Shown in pieces: positions 17,731-26,600 of a stretch of DNA of 64,000 nucleotides; the stretch's first letter is position 1, and the number at the start of each line of letters is the position of its first letter. The notes beneath the pieces were generated by a model that was given only the letters and a program-made list of their open reading frames with translations, made no database searches and had not been told where the DNA came from. The position numbers were made by a program, and so were the translations under genes. The stretch is taken from positions 62,001 through 126,000 of the forward strand of contig JABCYQ010000004.1 of assembly GCA_013290125.1 (NCBI GenBank). Direction: 5' to 3'. The stretch comes from Vulcanimicrobiota bacterium. GTDB taxonomy: Bacteria; Vulcanimicrobiota; Vulcanimicrobiia; Eremiobacterales; Eremiobacteraceae.

Positions 17731-17803
17731 CGGCAAGTCTGCACGGCCCCCGCACGTCACCATGGTATGGTCTGCCCATCTAACGTCAAGATGAGGAGTA
17801 GCC

Positions 17804-19123
17804 ATGCACAGTCGCTCGCCGTTTGCCCTTTGGGCCGCAGTTTTGCTCGTCGGAATCCTTGCAGCGTCTTCAATCGAACCGGTCCGCGCGGCGGTAGAAT
17901 CGCTTTTCTCGTGTGCTTCGACATCCGCGTGCCTCGAATGGGATAACAGCGGCGCCGGTCCAGCGATCAAGGGCGTTTCGACCGGCGGCAACGGAGTGTC
18001 AGGCCAGACAAAGTTCAAGAGTCTGGGGAAGACCGCCGGAACGGCTGGGGTGGTCGGCACTGACCTGAGCACAAGCGGCAACCTCGATGCCGGTGTGAGC
18101 GGAGTGTCCAAAAACGGCACCGGCGTCATCGGCACCTCTACCGCATACAACGGTATGCAGGGCTTATCAGCCGCCGCCGGCGCGAGCGGCGTCTACGGTC
18201 AGAATAGCACGAGCTCGGGCTTCGGCGTAGCCGGCCGCATAACGGCGACTGCGAAAGGCAGCGGCGCCGGCGTTTACGCGGATGGCGGCAACGCCAATAA
18301 CGCGATATTCGCCCGATCAACGACCGCCGATTCGATCTACGCATACTCCGACCAAGCAACATCGTTCACCGCAAACCAGGGCCCAGACGACAATAGTCCG
18401 GAGCTGAATCTGCAGGCCGGTGGAAGCAGTTCGGTGCACGAGATGCTGCGCGTTGTGTCCACTTCCGCTACCGACGTGTTCGACGTGGACAGCGCAGGCT
18501 TGATTAATTCGAACAGCGGTATCCAAGTGCTGAATTCACCGGCCCAGGCGGCTCTCTTGGGCAACCTGTCGGGCAACTATCAAAATCCTGCGCTGCAGAT
18601 TTACGGTGGCGGCTCCGGCACGAATTTCGGGGTCTTCTCGGTTCGCGATGTCAACGGCGATGAACAGATGAGCGTGAGCGACATCGGCAATATCGGGATC
18701 CATGGCCTGCTTTTCAGCCATGGATCGTGCTCGTCCGGGTGCATCGTGGGCGGCAAGCGCGTGCGCGCTGTCACCGAGTATACGCCCAAAGAGAGCGAGC
18801 CGACGATAGAAGACAACGGAGAAGCGCAGATCGTCGACGGGTCGGCCGATGTCGTCCTCGACCCGAAATTCGCAAACGTCATCGACGCGAATGCCGGCTA
18901 TCTCGTATCTGTGACACCCGAAGGCGACTGTCGCGGCCTCTACGTGGCGCGCAGATCTGCGCATGGATTTTCCGTGCGCGAACTTCAAGGTGGTCATGCC
19001 AGCGTGAGCTTCGAGTATCGGATCATCGCCAAGGAATTCGGCGTGAGCGAGCCTCGACTACCGATGACGACGGTGCCAACCGGCGTTTCTCTCGCGCGAT
19101 CGATAAGCCACCGGCACGTTTGA
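17804..19123 (+). CDS. Secreted Gly/Ser-rich repetitive protein (439 aa)
   Basis: N-terminal signal peptide (LWAAVLLVGILAASSIEPVRA). It is followed by short imperfect repeats rich in Gly, Ser, Thr and Asn (GVSTGGNGVSG, GVVGTDLSTSG, GVSGVSKNGTGVIG, GVYGQNSTSSGFGVAG), the pattern of extracellular beta-solenoid or head-fibre-like stalks. A more globular C-terminal part holds a CSSGCIVGG Cys pair and VTPEGDCRGLYVARRS. GAGGAG lies just ahead of the ATG. Possible roles are a surface or adhesion protein. I do not recognise a defined family. Confidence 0.7.
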   Translation: MHSRSPFALWAAVLLVGILAASSIEPVRAAVESLFSCASTSACLEWDNSGAGPAIKGVSTGGNGVSGQTKFKSLGKTAGTAGVVGTDLSTSGNLDAGVSGVSKNGTGVIGTSTAYNGMQGLSAAAGASGVYGQNSTSSGFGVAGRITATAKGSGAGVYADGGNANNAIFARSTTADSIYAYSDQATSFTANQGPDDNSPELNLQAGGSSSVHEMLRVVSTSATDVFDVDSAGLINSNSGIQVLNSPAQAALLGNLSGNYQNPALQIYGGGSGTNFGVFSVRDVNGDEQMSVSDIGNIGIHGLLFSHGSCSSGCIVGGKRVRAVTEYTPKESEPTIEDNGEAQIVDGSADVVLDPKFANVIDANAGYLVSVTPEGDCRGLYVARRSAHGFSVRELQGGHASVSFEYRIIAKEFGVSEPRLPMTTVPTGVSLARSISHRHV

Positions 19124-19147
19124 AATCATATCCCGAAGGGACCCACT

Positions 19148-19213
19148 GAAGGGGCCGACTTTACGTCGGCCCCACGTTTCGCTTGCTCGGGCCGACATAA
19201 AATCGGCCCCTTC
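19148..19213. repeat. Composite palindromic element E
   Basis: Left arm GAAGGGGCCGAC (19148-19159), loop TTTAC, GTCGGCCCC. Right arm GGGCCGAC (19189-19196), loop ATAAA, then ATCGGCCCCTTC ending at 19213, where one loop-proximal base is changed. Placed between the convergent genes ending at 19123 and 19262, so it could stop transcription from either side. Confidence 0.92.
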
Positions 19214-19261
19214 AGATATCCGAGCGAACGATCAATATCCGAGCGAAACGATCGCGAATCG

Positions 19262-19828
19262 TCAATGGCTGCAGGGCGGCGACTTCGGACGCGACATCAA
19301 TTCGTCGCGGGTCAGGCCGCGGAGGTTCGTGTCGTCGGCGACTAAGACCGTCGTGATCGCGCCGCACGAGACCACGACATCGTCGCCGAAAAAGCCAAAC
19401 GGTCCGTGGCGCCCGCGGAGCGCTTCTGCGGGGCCGCCGCCGCTGTCCGGCAACACCACCGCTATGATGGTACCGTCGGGTGCGAATATCGAGGTGACTG
19501 TGATTTGCAATCGGCCGCGTCGCCAAAAGGATCGTGCGCGCCGCGCGGCCACGATCGAGCCCCTGCCCAAGGAGCTCTTGGGAATCACGAGCACGCCGTC
19601 GACGTACACGTCGTCGACCGTCGACACGCTGAACGATTGGCCGGCGCGAGCCGATCGCGACGATATATCGGAGAGAATGCGAACGCGTATCGTCCGGTCG
19701 CTTTCGAGCGTGAGATCGGCGGCGCCAGACGGTCCTCGAACATCGCCGGCGCCGAAGCAGAGCACGCTGAGGATTGCCACGCCCAACAGGCGAACGCGAA
19801 CGCCATGACTTCTCGAATAATCGCTCAT
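19262..19828 (-). CDS. Secreted hypothetical protein (188 aa)
   Basis: N-terminal membrane/signal segment (VRLLGVAILSVLCFGAGDV), then a beta-rich domain: IRVRILSDISSRSARAGQSF, VYVDGVLVIPKSSLGRGSIV, LQITVTSIFAPDGTIIAVVL. The alternation resembles periplasmic beta-barrel domains in which a default value is guarded by a set of strands, but no family is certain. Its start overlaps nothing, and the divergent glycosylase gene begins 42 bases away. A single Cys pair (SCGA and PPCS) lies near the C-terminus. Confidence 0.6.
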   Translation of the reverse strand: MSDYSRSHGVRVRLLGVAILSVLCFGAGDVRGPSGAADLTLESDRTIRVRILSDISSRSARAGQSFSVSTVDDVYVDGVLVIPKSSLGRGSIVAARRARSFWRRGRLQITVTSIFAPDGTIIAVVLPDSGGGPAEALRGRHGPFGFFGDDVVVSCGAITTVLVADDTNLRGLTRDELMSRPKSPPCSH

Positions 19829-19870
19829 AAACGGACGCCGAAGTTACGGCCGGTCAAAGCGCAATCCTTG

Positions 19871-20386
19871 ATGACGCGCCGCCGCTGCAGTTGGGCGACA
19901 AGCGAACCCGAGCTGACCTATCACGATCGCGAGTGGGGCAGACCGACGAAGGACGAACATCGGCTGTTCGAGTCTCTCGTCCTCGAAGGCGCGCAAGCCG
20001 GCCTATCTTGGAATACCATCCTTCGCAAGCGAGACGGCTATCGCAAGGCTTTCGCTAGTTTCGACCCTGCCAAAGTAGCGCGCTTCTCGACCGCGCGCAT
20101 CAACGCGCTTGTGAAAGACCCCGCGATCGTCCGTCACAAGCAGAAGATCCAGAGCGCCGTCGCAAACGCCAAAGCATTTCTCGTCGTCCAGACCGAGTTC
20201 GGATCGTTCGCGCGGTACCTCAAATCGGACGCCGGCGTGTCGCCCGATGCGCTAAGCAAAGATTTGCGTTCGCGCGGCTTCAACTTCGTTGGGCCTACGA
20301 TCGCTCGCGCGTTTATGCAAGCGATCGGGATGATCGACGACCACGAGCCTGGCTGCTGGCGATACAAAGCAAAAGGCCGGCCATAA
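19871..20386 (+). CDS. tag: DNA-3-methyladenine glycosylase I
   Basis: Removes 3-methyladenine from alkylated DNA in base excision repair. The 171-aa protein shows the TagI zinc ligands: Cys6 and His18 at the N-terminus (RRRCSWATSEPELTYHDREW) and His158/Cys162 at the C-terminus (DDHEPGCWRY), the same order and C-terminal spacing as the Escherichia coli enzyme. The body has DEHRLFESLVLEGAQAGLSW, typical of the family. I start at ATG 19871 because upstream residues are not family-like. The stop codon lies inside the loop of the terminator hairpin at 20374-20396. Confidence 0.92.
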   Translation: MTRRRCSWATSEPELTYHDREWGRPTKDEHRLFESLVLEGAQAGLSWNTILRKRDGYRKAFASFDPAKVARFSTARINALVKDPAIVRHKQKIQSAVANAKAFLVVQTEFGSFARYLKSDAGVSPDALSKDLRSRGFNFVGPTIARAFMQAIGMIDDHEPGCWRYKAKGRP

Positions 20387-20396
20387 CGGCCGGCCT
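20374..20396. terminator. Bidirectional terminator hairpin between tag and the zinc-ribbon gene
   Basis: AGGCCGGCC (20374-20382), loop ATAAC, GGCCGGCCT (20388-20396), 9-bp perfect stem. AAAA precedes it and TCTCTT follows, so it can serve the convergent genes on both strands, although the U tracts are short. It overlaps the tag stop codon. Confidence 0.75.
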
Positions 20397-20420
20397 CTCT
20401 TCGTTGGCGTGGTTGCGCGG

Positions 20421-20774
20421 TTAGTACGCGCTCCGTTGCTGCTGGAAGCAGTCGCGGCAGTAGACGGGCTTGTCTCCGCGGGGTTGGAACGGCACTTCTG
20501 CCGGCCCTCCGCAGCTCGAGCACGTGGTTCGGAACATCTCGCGTGGGGCACCGCCGCCGCCGCCGCCGCCGCCGCCGAAGCGACCGCCGCTGGCGCCTGA
20601 GGATCCACCGCGGCTGGCTTTGCGCGCTGCACGGCAATCCGGGCAACGGCTCGGCTTGTTCTGGAAACCCTTTTGGGCGTAGAACTCTTGCTCGCCGGCA
20701 GTGAAAGTGAACTGCTGGCCGCAGTCCACGCAAGTGATAAGTTGGTCGGTAAACACCTTGGTTAAAACTCCCAT
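20421..20774 (-). CDS. Double zinc-ribbon protein with Gly-rich linker (117 aa)
   Basis: N-terminal ribbon: CVDC (Cys15, Cys18) and CPDC (Cys44, Cys47), with FTAGEQEFYAQKGFQNKPSRC between, the probable zinc-ribbon pattern of zf-trcl proteins. A run of 10 Gly plus Ser forms a linker. A C-terminal CxxC/CxxC ribbon follows (CSSC at 84-87, CRDC at 105-108). Nucleic-acid binding or redox-linked zinc storage are possible; no function is proven. I start at ATG 20774 behind GGAG; the longer GTG start (20801) would lie inside the hairpin and has no ribosome site. Confidence 0.85.
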   Translation of the reverse strand: MGVLTKVFTDQLITCVDCGQQFTFTAGEQEFYAQKGFQNKPSRCPDCRAARKASRGGSSGASGGRFGGGGGGGGGAPREMFRTTCSSCGGPAEVPFQPRGDKPVYCRDCFQQQRSAY

Positions 20775-20777
20775 TGC

Positions 20778-20799
20778 GCTCCGTGAGTAATCACGGAGC
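20778..20799 (-). promoter_or_regulatory. Hairpin that buries the ribosome-binding site of the zinc-ribbon gene
   Basis: On the minus strand the message reads GCTCCGTGA, loop TTAC, TCACGGAGC, then GCA and the ATG at 20774. The 9-bp perfect stem contains the only Shine-Dalgarno-like GGAG in its 3' arm, 4 bases from the start codon. Such a layout blocks initiation until the stem is opened by heat, by a protein or by coupled translation. The remainder of the 315-base gap up to 21089 shows no gene or clear palindrome that I can support. Confidence 0.7.
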
Positions 20800-21089
20800 A
20801 CTCGTCAGTGATTCGTTTCGGTTGGGGTGCTGACGATCGCTATGGGAGAACCGAGGTTTCCAATTTCGACGTCTGGGGGAGAAGCTCGCCCTACCACAGA
20901 CCAAAACCACATGAATAATATCACTATTGCATAGCGGAAGGCAAGTGCCGTACCGCTCGGTGGTCCAAGGCCTCGAAATACCGATGCCCGAATGGTGCGG
21001 CCGTGGCCGTCGGATCAGTCTCTTTCCAGCAAGGCGCTCGTCGAAATTAGCGACGGCGTTTTTGCTTTGACTCCGGAGATCGCCAGAAT

Positions 21090-23096
21090 ATGAGTCGTCT
21101 CGCGTTGGTCCTTTCACTCGGTGTCGCGGTCGTGGCGGCGCTCGCGGCGCCATCCCCCGCTTCAGCTCGCACGTTTGCGCTCGATGATCTCAGGCTCTTG
21201 ATCGATATCCAAGAGCCGCAGATCTCGCCGGATGGGTCGTCGATCGCGATCGTGGTGATCCGGCCGGACTACACCGCCGATACGTACGACACGACACTTG
21301 AACTCGTGAACATAGCTTCACATAATCGTCGCGCGCTCACTTCCGGTCGCGACGGCGTGAATTTTCCGCGCTGGTCCCCCGATGGCGGCCGGATCGCGTT
21401 CATCGCGGAGACGAGCGGAGACAATCCGACGGCGCAGGTTTTCGTGCTCAGCCTGGACGGCGGCGACGCGCGCCAAGTCACGCACGCCGCAAGCGATGTC
21501 CAACAGATCGCGTGGAGCCCGGACGGCAAGACGATCGCCTATGTGACGGCCGACGATTCAAAGACGCCGCCGGACGGGAACAAATACGATGACGGATTCG
21601 TCGTGGACAACAACGATTTTTTGGCGACGTCGGCGGCCACCCCGAACCATATCTGGCTCACGGCGGCAGACGGAACCTGGCATCGCCGCCTGACGTCAGG
21701 TCCGATGGGACTTCCGAGCATGAATGCGACGTACGCGACCACGTCCGCTATGCGCTGGTCGCCAGACGGCAGATACATCGCGTTCTCGCGAATGCCAAGC
21801 GCCGTCGAAGACGACGAATACTTGCAAGACCTGCAGGTGGTGGACGCGAGCACCGGAGCCATCCACAAACTGACGCCGGGCGTCTATCAGATGATGCCCG
21901 CGTTCTCTTCCGACGGAACGCAGATACTCTTCGCATTTCCGCACAATGGCGACTACAACCAAGGCAATGAGATCTTCGCGGCGCCGACCGCGGGCGGACC
22001 GGCACGTTCGCTGACCGCCGATCTCGACCGAAACGTCCTCATCGCGAAGTGGATGCCGGACGGCGCAAACGTCTTGGTCGGCGCGAACATAGGCACCGCA
22101 AGCGCGCTCTGGTTGCAGCCAGCGGGCGGCGGCGCGGCGCAACGCCTCGATCTCGGCGACGTCAACTGGATCAACGATAGCGACTGGGAGCCAGTCGCGG
22201 TTGGAAACGGCGGCTCGATTGCATTCACGGGCAGCACCGGAGCGGATCCGACTGAGCTGTACTACATGGCCACCACGACTTCGCCGCCCGTCAAGCTCAC
22301 GAATCTCAACGATTCGATAGCTTCGCTCGATCTCGGCAAAACGGTCAACATCGACTGGCGTTCGGACGGCTTCGCGGAGGACGGCACATTGACGTATCCG
22401 CCGGGATTTGTTCCAGGCCGGAAGTATCCGCTGGCCGTCTTCATCCATGGCGGGCCGATCTGGGCTAACAATACTTCGTTTAGCGACTTAACCCAACTTT
22501 TGGCATCGGCTGGATTTCTCGTGCTGCGACCCAACTACCGCGGCAGCGACAATCTCGGCAACGCGTACGAGCGCGCGATCTCGCCCGATGCCGGCGCCGG
22601 ACCCGGCCGAGACATCATGGCGGGAATCGCCGCCGTCGAAAATCTCGGCATCGTCGACGAGAAACGGATCGGCGTTTCCGGCTGGTCGTACGGCGGCTAC
22701 ATGACGTCGTGGATGATCACGCACTACAAGATATGGAAAGCAGCCGTCTCGGGTGCCGCTGTCGATGACTGGGTCATCGACTACGATGTCGCCGACGATC
22801 ATAAGGCTGACGCATTGCAGCTCGGCGCGACGCCGGAGAGCGATCCCGCGCTCTATCGTGCCGTCTCACCTCTGACGTACGCCGCAAATGTCACCGCGCC
22901 GACGCTCATCATGTGCGATACCGGTGACCCGCGCGTGCCGATTCCAGAATCGTATGAGTTCTATCACGCGCTCAAAGATTACCACGTGCCCGTCTCGTTT
23001 GTGGCGTACCCGGTCGACGGTCACTTGCCGCCGGATCCGGTGCGCAACGCGGACATCGACCGCCGCTGGGTCGCCTGGCTGAAGGACCACATGTAG
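21090..23096 (+). CDS. Secreted prolyl-oligopeptidase-family serine peptidase (S9C-like)
   Basis: 668 aa with an N-terminal signal segment (LALVLSLGVAVVAALAAPSPASA). A WD40-like beta-propeller follows (repeats such as FPRWSPDGGRIAFIAE, IAWSPDGKTIAYVT, MRWSPDGRYIAFSR). The C-terminal alpha/beta-hydrolase shows the nucleophile motif GWSYGGYMTS (Ser about 532), the acid in CDTGDPRVP (Asp about 613) and His in DGHLPPDP (about 645). This fits acylaminoacyl/dipeptidyl peptidases acting on short peptides in the periplasm. A GGAG lies about 14 bases upstream of the ATG. A strong terminator follows at 23136-23170. Confidence 0.93.
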   Translation: MSRLALVLSLGVAVVAALAAPSPASARTFALDDLRLLIDIQEPQISPDGSSIAIVVIRPDYTADTYDTTLELVNIASHNRRALTSGRDGVNFPRWSPDGGRIAFIAETSGDNPTAQVFVLSLDGGDARQVTHAASDVQQIAWSPDGKTIAYVTADDSKTPPDGNKYDDGFVVDNNDFLATSAATPNHIWLTAADGTWHRRLTSGPMGLPSMNATYATTSAMRWSPDGRYIAFSRMPSAVEDDEYLQDLQVVDASTGAIHKLTPGVYQMMPAFSSDGTQILFAFPHNGDYNQGNEIFAAPTAGGPARSLTADLDRNVLIAKWMPDGANVLVGANIGTASALWLQPAGGGAAQRLDLGDVNWINDSDWEPVAVGNGGSIAFTGSTGADPTELYYMATTTSPPVKLTNLNDSIASLDLGKTVNIDWRSDGFAEDGTLTYPPGFVPGRKYPLAVFIHGGPIWANNTSFSDLTQLLASAGFLVLRPNYRGSDNLGNAYERAISPDAGAGPGRDIMAGIAAVENLGIVDEKRIGVSGWSYGGYMTSWMITHYKIWKAAVSGAAVDDWVIDYDVADDHKADALQLGATPESDPALYRAVSPLTYAANVTAPTLIMCDTGDPRVPIPESYEFYHALKDYHVPVSFVAYPVDGHLPPDPVRNADIDRRWVAWLKDHM

Positions 23097-23135
23097 GGGA
23101 ACGAACCGAAGATATCTTACCGAAGGGATACTACT

Positions 23136-23170
23136 GAAGGGGCCGACGCTAGTCGGCCCTCGTTTTTTTT
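23136..23170 (+). terminator. Palindromic element F acting as intrinsic terminator
   Basis: GAAGGGGCCGAC (23136-23147), loop GCTA, GTCGGCCC (23152-23159), then TCG and eight consecutive T. It is a left arm of the GGGCCGAC family and at the same time a textbook rho-independent terminator for the S9 peptidase gene ending 40 bases earlier. Its partner arm G lies at 23584-23607, about 425 bases away, on the other side of a small gene. Confidence 0.88.
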
Positions 23171-23190
23171 GCGCGTTCGAATTCCAGAAA

Positions 23191-23568
23191 CTACGATGAG
23201 TAGAACACTCTTGTATATTGGTGCCATCCGTTATCGCGCGGCCATTTCGTCAGTGATGTGACCTTCAGTGCCGCCTTGTCGAATCGAGCACAACCGGACG
23301 GACTCGACACGGACATCGAAACCAACCTGCCGCCCCACTCGACATTCGCGACGATGACCGCCTTGTAGCAATGCCCGTCTCCCGGCATTCCTTTGACTTC
23401 CAATTCGTCGTGCGATCTTGAGGGCGTCTTAAACTCGCTGATAAGGTACTCTGCGGCGCTGGCGCAATCGCAGTGCGCTGCGCCGATCGCAGGCACCGCG
23501 CACATATTCGCGACAAGCGCCGCTGCGGCCAACGGCGGCAGAAAGATCAGTCCGATTGATTTCGTCAA
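23191..23568 (-). CDS. Secreted Cys-containing small protein (125 aa)
   Basis: TTG start at 23568 with a long hydrophobic N-terminus ending AVPAIGAA, a plausible signal peptide. The mature part has Cys in HCDCASAAEYL, GDGHCYKAVIV and SPSGCARFDKA, which suggests disulfides outside the cytoplasm. The domain is beta-rich (AVIVANVEWGGRLVSMSVS). The ribosome site is weak. It lies between the two arms (F and G) of what would be one palindromic element. No family recognised. Confidence 0.5.
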   Translation of the reverse strand: MTKSIGLIFLPPLAAAALVANMCAVPAIGAAHCDCASAAEYLISEFKTPSRSHDELEVKGMPGDGHCYKAVIVANVEWGGRLVSMSVSSPSGCARFDKAALKVTSLTKWPRDNGWHQYTRVFYSS

Positions 23569-23583
23569 CGGTCACGCCCGCTA

Positions 23584-23627
23584 GGGCCGAATAGCGTCGG
23601 CCCCTTCAGTTCGGTGGCCCCTTCAGC
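23584..23627. repeat. Palindromic element G, right arm with duplicated tail
   Basis: GGGCCGAA (23584-23591), TAGC, GTCGGCCCCTTC (23596-23607), followed by a second tail copy GGCCCCTTCAG at 23617-23627. It is the reverse complement of element F except for one base, so F and G form an inverted pair around the gene at 23191-23568. It also lies just downstream of the TonB-dependent receptor gene on the minus strand and may terminate it. Confidence 0.85.
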
Positions 23628-23633
23628 TCGGCT

Positions 23634-26600
23634 TCAATACTTCCAACTGATGAACGCGGTGTAGACCCGCGGCGGTCCATTCTTCTCCGCCTCGTAGGGG
23701 AACGGACTGTAATTATACTGGAACGGCTCGGTCGCGGCTGCGGTGTTCATGCCCGACGTCGCGCACGGAATCCCGAATCCGCAGTTCTGATAGAACGGAT
23801 TGTTGAAGGGCGCGGCGCCTGAGTAGTTGCCTAGCAGGTTCTCACCTCGAAGCCCGACCGTGTATTCCTGTCCACCTCTGCCGAACTCTTGAGAAATCGT
23901 CATGTTGAGCGTCGCGAGGCCCGGACCCTTGAGGCTGCCGGGATCGTTGCCTTCCGGCGTGCCGCGCGAACCGATGATCGTCGTACCGGTAGCGTCCGTG
24001 TAATAATATGCCTCTGACGAGCCATTCGGATTGTTGACATCGGTGTTCAGCACTTGCACTGGGACCGTCTTGCCGCTCGGAAGCGTCTCATAGATGTAGA
24101 CCATCTTGCCGACGCCGTAGCGATATCCCGACTCGTACGGCACTTCCATCGAGACATGCAGGCCGTTGGGCGTATCGTACACCAAGTTTGCGGTGGCGGT
24201 GATTGGCGCGACGTACGTGACGTGGAAGAAGTGATTCGCCGCGACGGCAGCGTTGTTCACCGTCGGGAAGAAGTCGGAATCGTAGTTCGCAAAGGTGTTG
24301 TCGTAGGTGGCTGAAAGCGTACCTGTAAGTCCGCGCTGGCGGTGTACGTCAAACGCGACTTCGACGCCGGTGTTCTCGTTGATGCCGGCATTGTATTCAT
24401 GGGCGGGGCCGAAGACCGGCAGACCCGTGACAGAGTTGTTGAACAAGAACGACGAGCTCGATACGACGTAGTCCGTGCCTTTGCGATAGTAGGGCGTGAT
24501 CCGCAGCTCTTTGCCGCCGCCGAAGTCGTGTTCCCACGACGCGTCATAGTTGATGGCGCGCTGCGGCCGTACCGGTGTATAAGGTTCGAAATTGTTCGTC
24601 GCCTGGTCGATCAGCGTTTGCTGATACAGATTGGTGATATGGTTCGTCGTGCCGAAACCCGGCAGCGGCACGAAGCAGCCGTTTGCGATGTTGCAGTTCT
24701 TCAGCGAGGTCGGAATATCAAAGGTGTTCTCGACCGCCGCGAGCGGCACGAACTCGATGTTCTTGCCGTACGAGAAGCGCAAAACGTTGCGCTCGCTCAG
24801 CTGATACGTGAGCGCGAGGCGCGGGCTGAGCTGCGACGGCGCCGTCACGTCTGCGCCTATAGGCTGGCCAGGTATGGTCGTGAGGATCGGATTGTTCGGG
24901 TTTGCCGGGTCCGGCGAGATGACGTACGAGGTATTGGCTTGCGCAGCATTTGCAGGCAGGCTATAGACCTGCTTGTCGAAGCGCAGACCCAAGACAACCG
25001 TGAAGCGGTCGGTGGGCTGCCAACGATCCTTGACGTAGATGTCGAAGCGGTGGATCGGATCATTGGACTGCGAGTTGTCGGTGACATACCTTTGCAGAGG
25101 CGCAAGGGCGGCACTAGTCGGAAGGTTGGCCGCGGATCCATTTATGATGGCGCCTGTCGCATTGATCGCTGCGTTGAGCGGCGCGATGTAGCAGCCTCCC
25201 CAGCCGCCCGACGGACCCGGGCCAGCTCCGAAGCTGCTGAATGCACCGAACGGCGCGTTGGTGGAGTTCAGGCAACCTGTGTCTTCAAGGGGCTCGGCGA
25301 GATTGTCGAACCACGGGAAGATCGCGGTGTTTTGATTCTTGAAGTACGTGGCGTCAGCACCTAACGCGATCTCGTGATGGGCGTTGATCTGATCGGTGAA
25401 GTCGGTCCCGATGCCGAGCCCAGTCGTCTGGAGATCCTGGTACGTGTCCGAAAATGATCCCAAGTTGTACGGATAGCGCGATACGAGATTCTCGCTCGTC
25501 CGGTGCAGCGTGATGTCGCCGAACGAAGACGACGTGAATTGACGCTTGAAGTTGATCTTGTCGATCACCGTGTTAAAAGTCTGTGTGTCAGCTACGCCAA
25601 TGTTCTGGTGCGAGATATGCTGACTCGGATACAATTCGAAGTAGTCGCTGAGCGGAACGGACAAGAAGTTGCCGCTGTCGTCTGAGATATTCTCCGTGCC
25701 GAGTATTTCCGTCTGGTTATTCGAACCGTACGGCGCGATCTTGCCGTCGACCAAGTAACCGAAATTTATCGTCGATCCGCTGAGCTGGCTCAAGAACTGT
25801 ACTTCGTTGGACTGGTCTTTACCGAAGTGATAGAAGAAGTTCATAACTTCGTCGTTGAGCGTGAAGTAATCTTGCAGTGCGAGGTTTGCGGGCAGAATCG
25901 TACGCTTGTCACCGTATTCGGTGCCGTCGCGCTGCCCGTCGTATGAGAAGTAGTACGAGAACTTGTTGTCCGGAGAGGCGCTGCCCCAATCCATCGAGAG
26001 CTCATGACCAAAGGTCGAAAACGTGGCTCGGCTCGTCGTCTCACCGGCACCAGGATAAGCGCCGCGGTTGACCACTTCGTTGATGACGCCGGAGTTCGTG
26101 TTGCCCTCGGAGACGTCGTAGCCGCCGGTCGAAAGCTGCACGCTGCGCACGCCGTTCAAGGAAGCGGCATTGAGGAACTGCCCGGTCACCGCGTCGGTAT
26201 TGTCCACGCCGTCCAATTCGTATCCGACGTCGTTCTCAGCGCCGGCGCGAATCGTTGGAAAGCCGGCGTTGTCGGTGGTGACGCCCGGCAACGCATTGAA
26301 CGCTTGGAAGCCGTTGGGGTCCTGCGGGGTGCCGTTGAGGTTGGAGAGCGTCGTCTGATTGATGACGTAGGTATCCGCGGTCTGCGTCGGCTGGATGAGC
26401 GAGGTGGTTCCGCGGACCGTGACGCGCGCCAAAGTCCTGGCTTCCGTCTGCATGTGACCATCGACGCGCAGACTCTGGTCCTGCGTCGTCGTGGCGCCCG
26501 GAATCGTGACCTGCTGATATCCGGCCTTCGTAAACGTCACCGTGTACGTATCGAGCGGCAGGCCGTTGAGCGCATAGAAGCCGTTCGGCCCCGTCACTGT

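Noticed and set aside
24342-25364. Plus-strand frame opposite the TonB-dependent receptor
   Set aside because: Antisense shadow, Arg/Val-rich without motifs.
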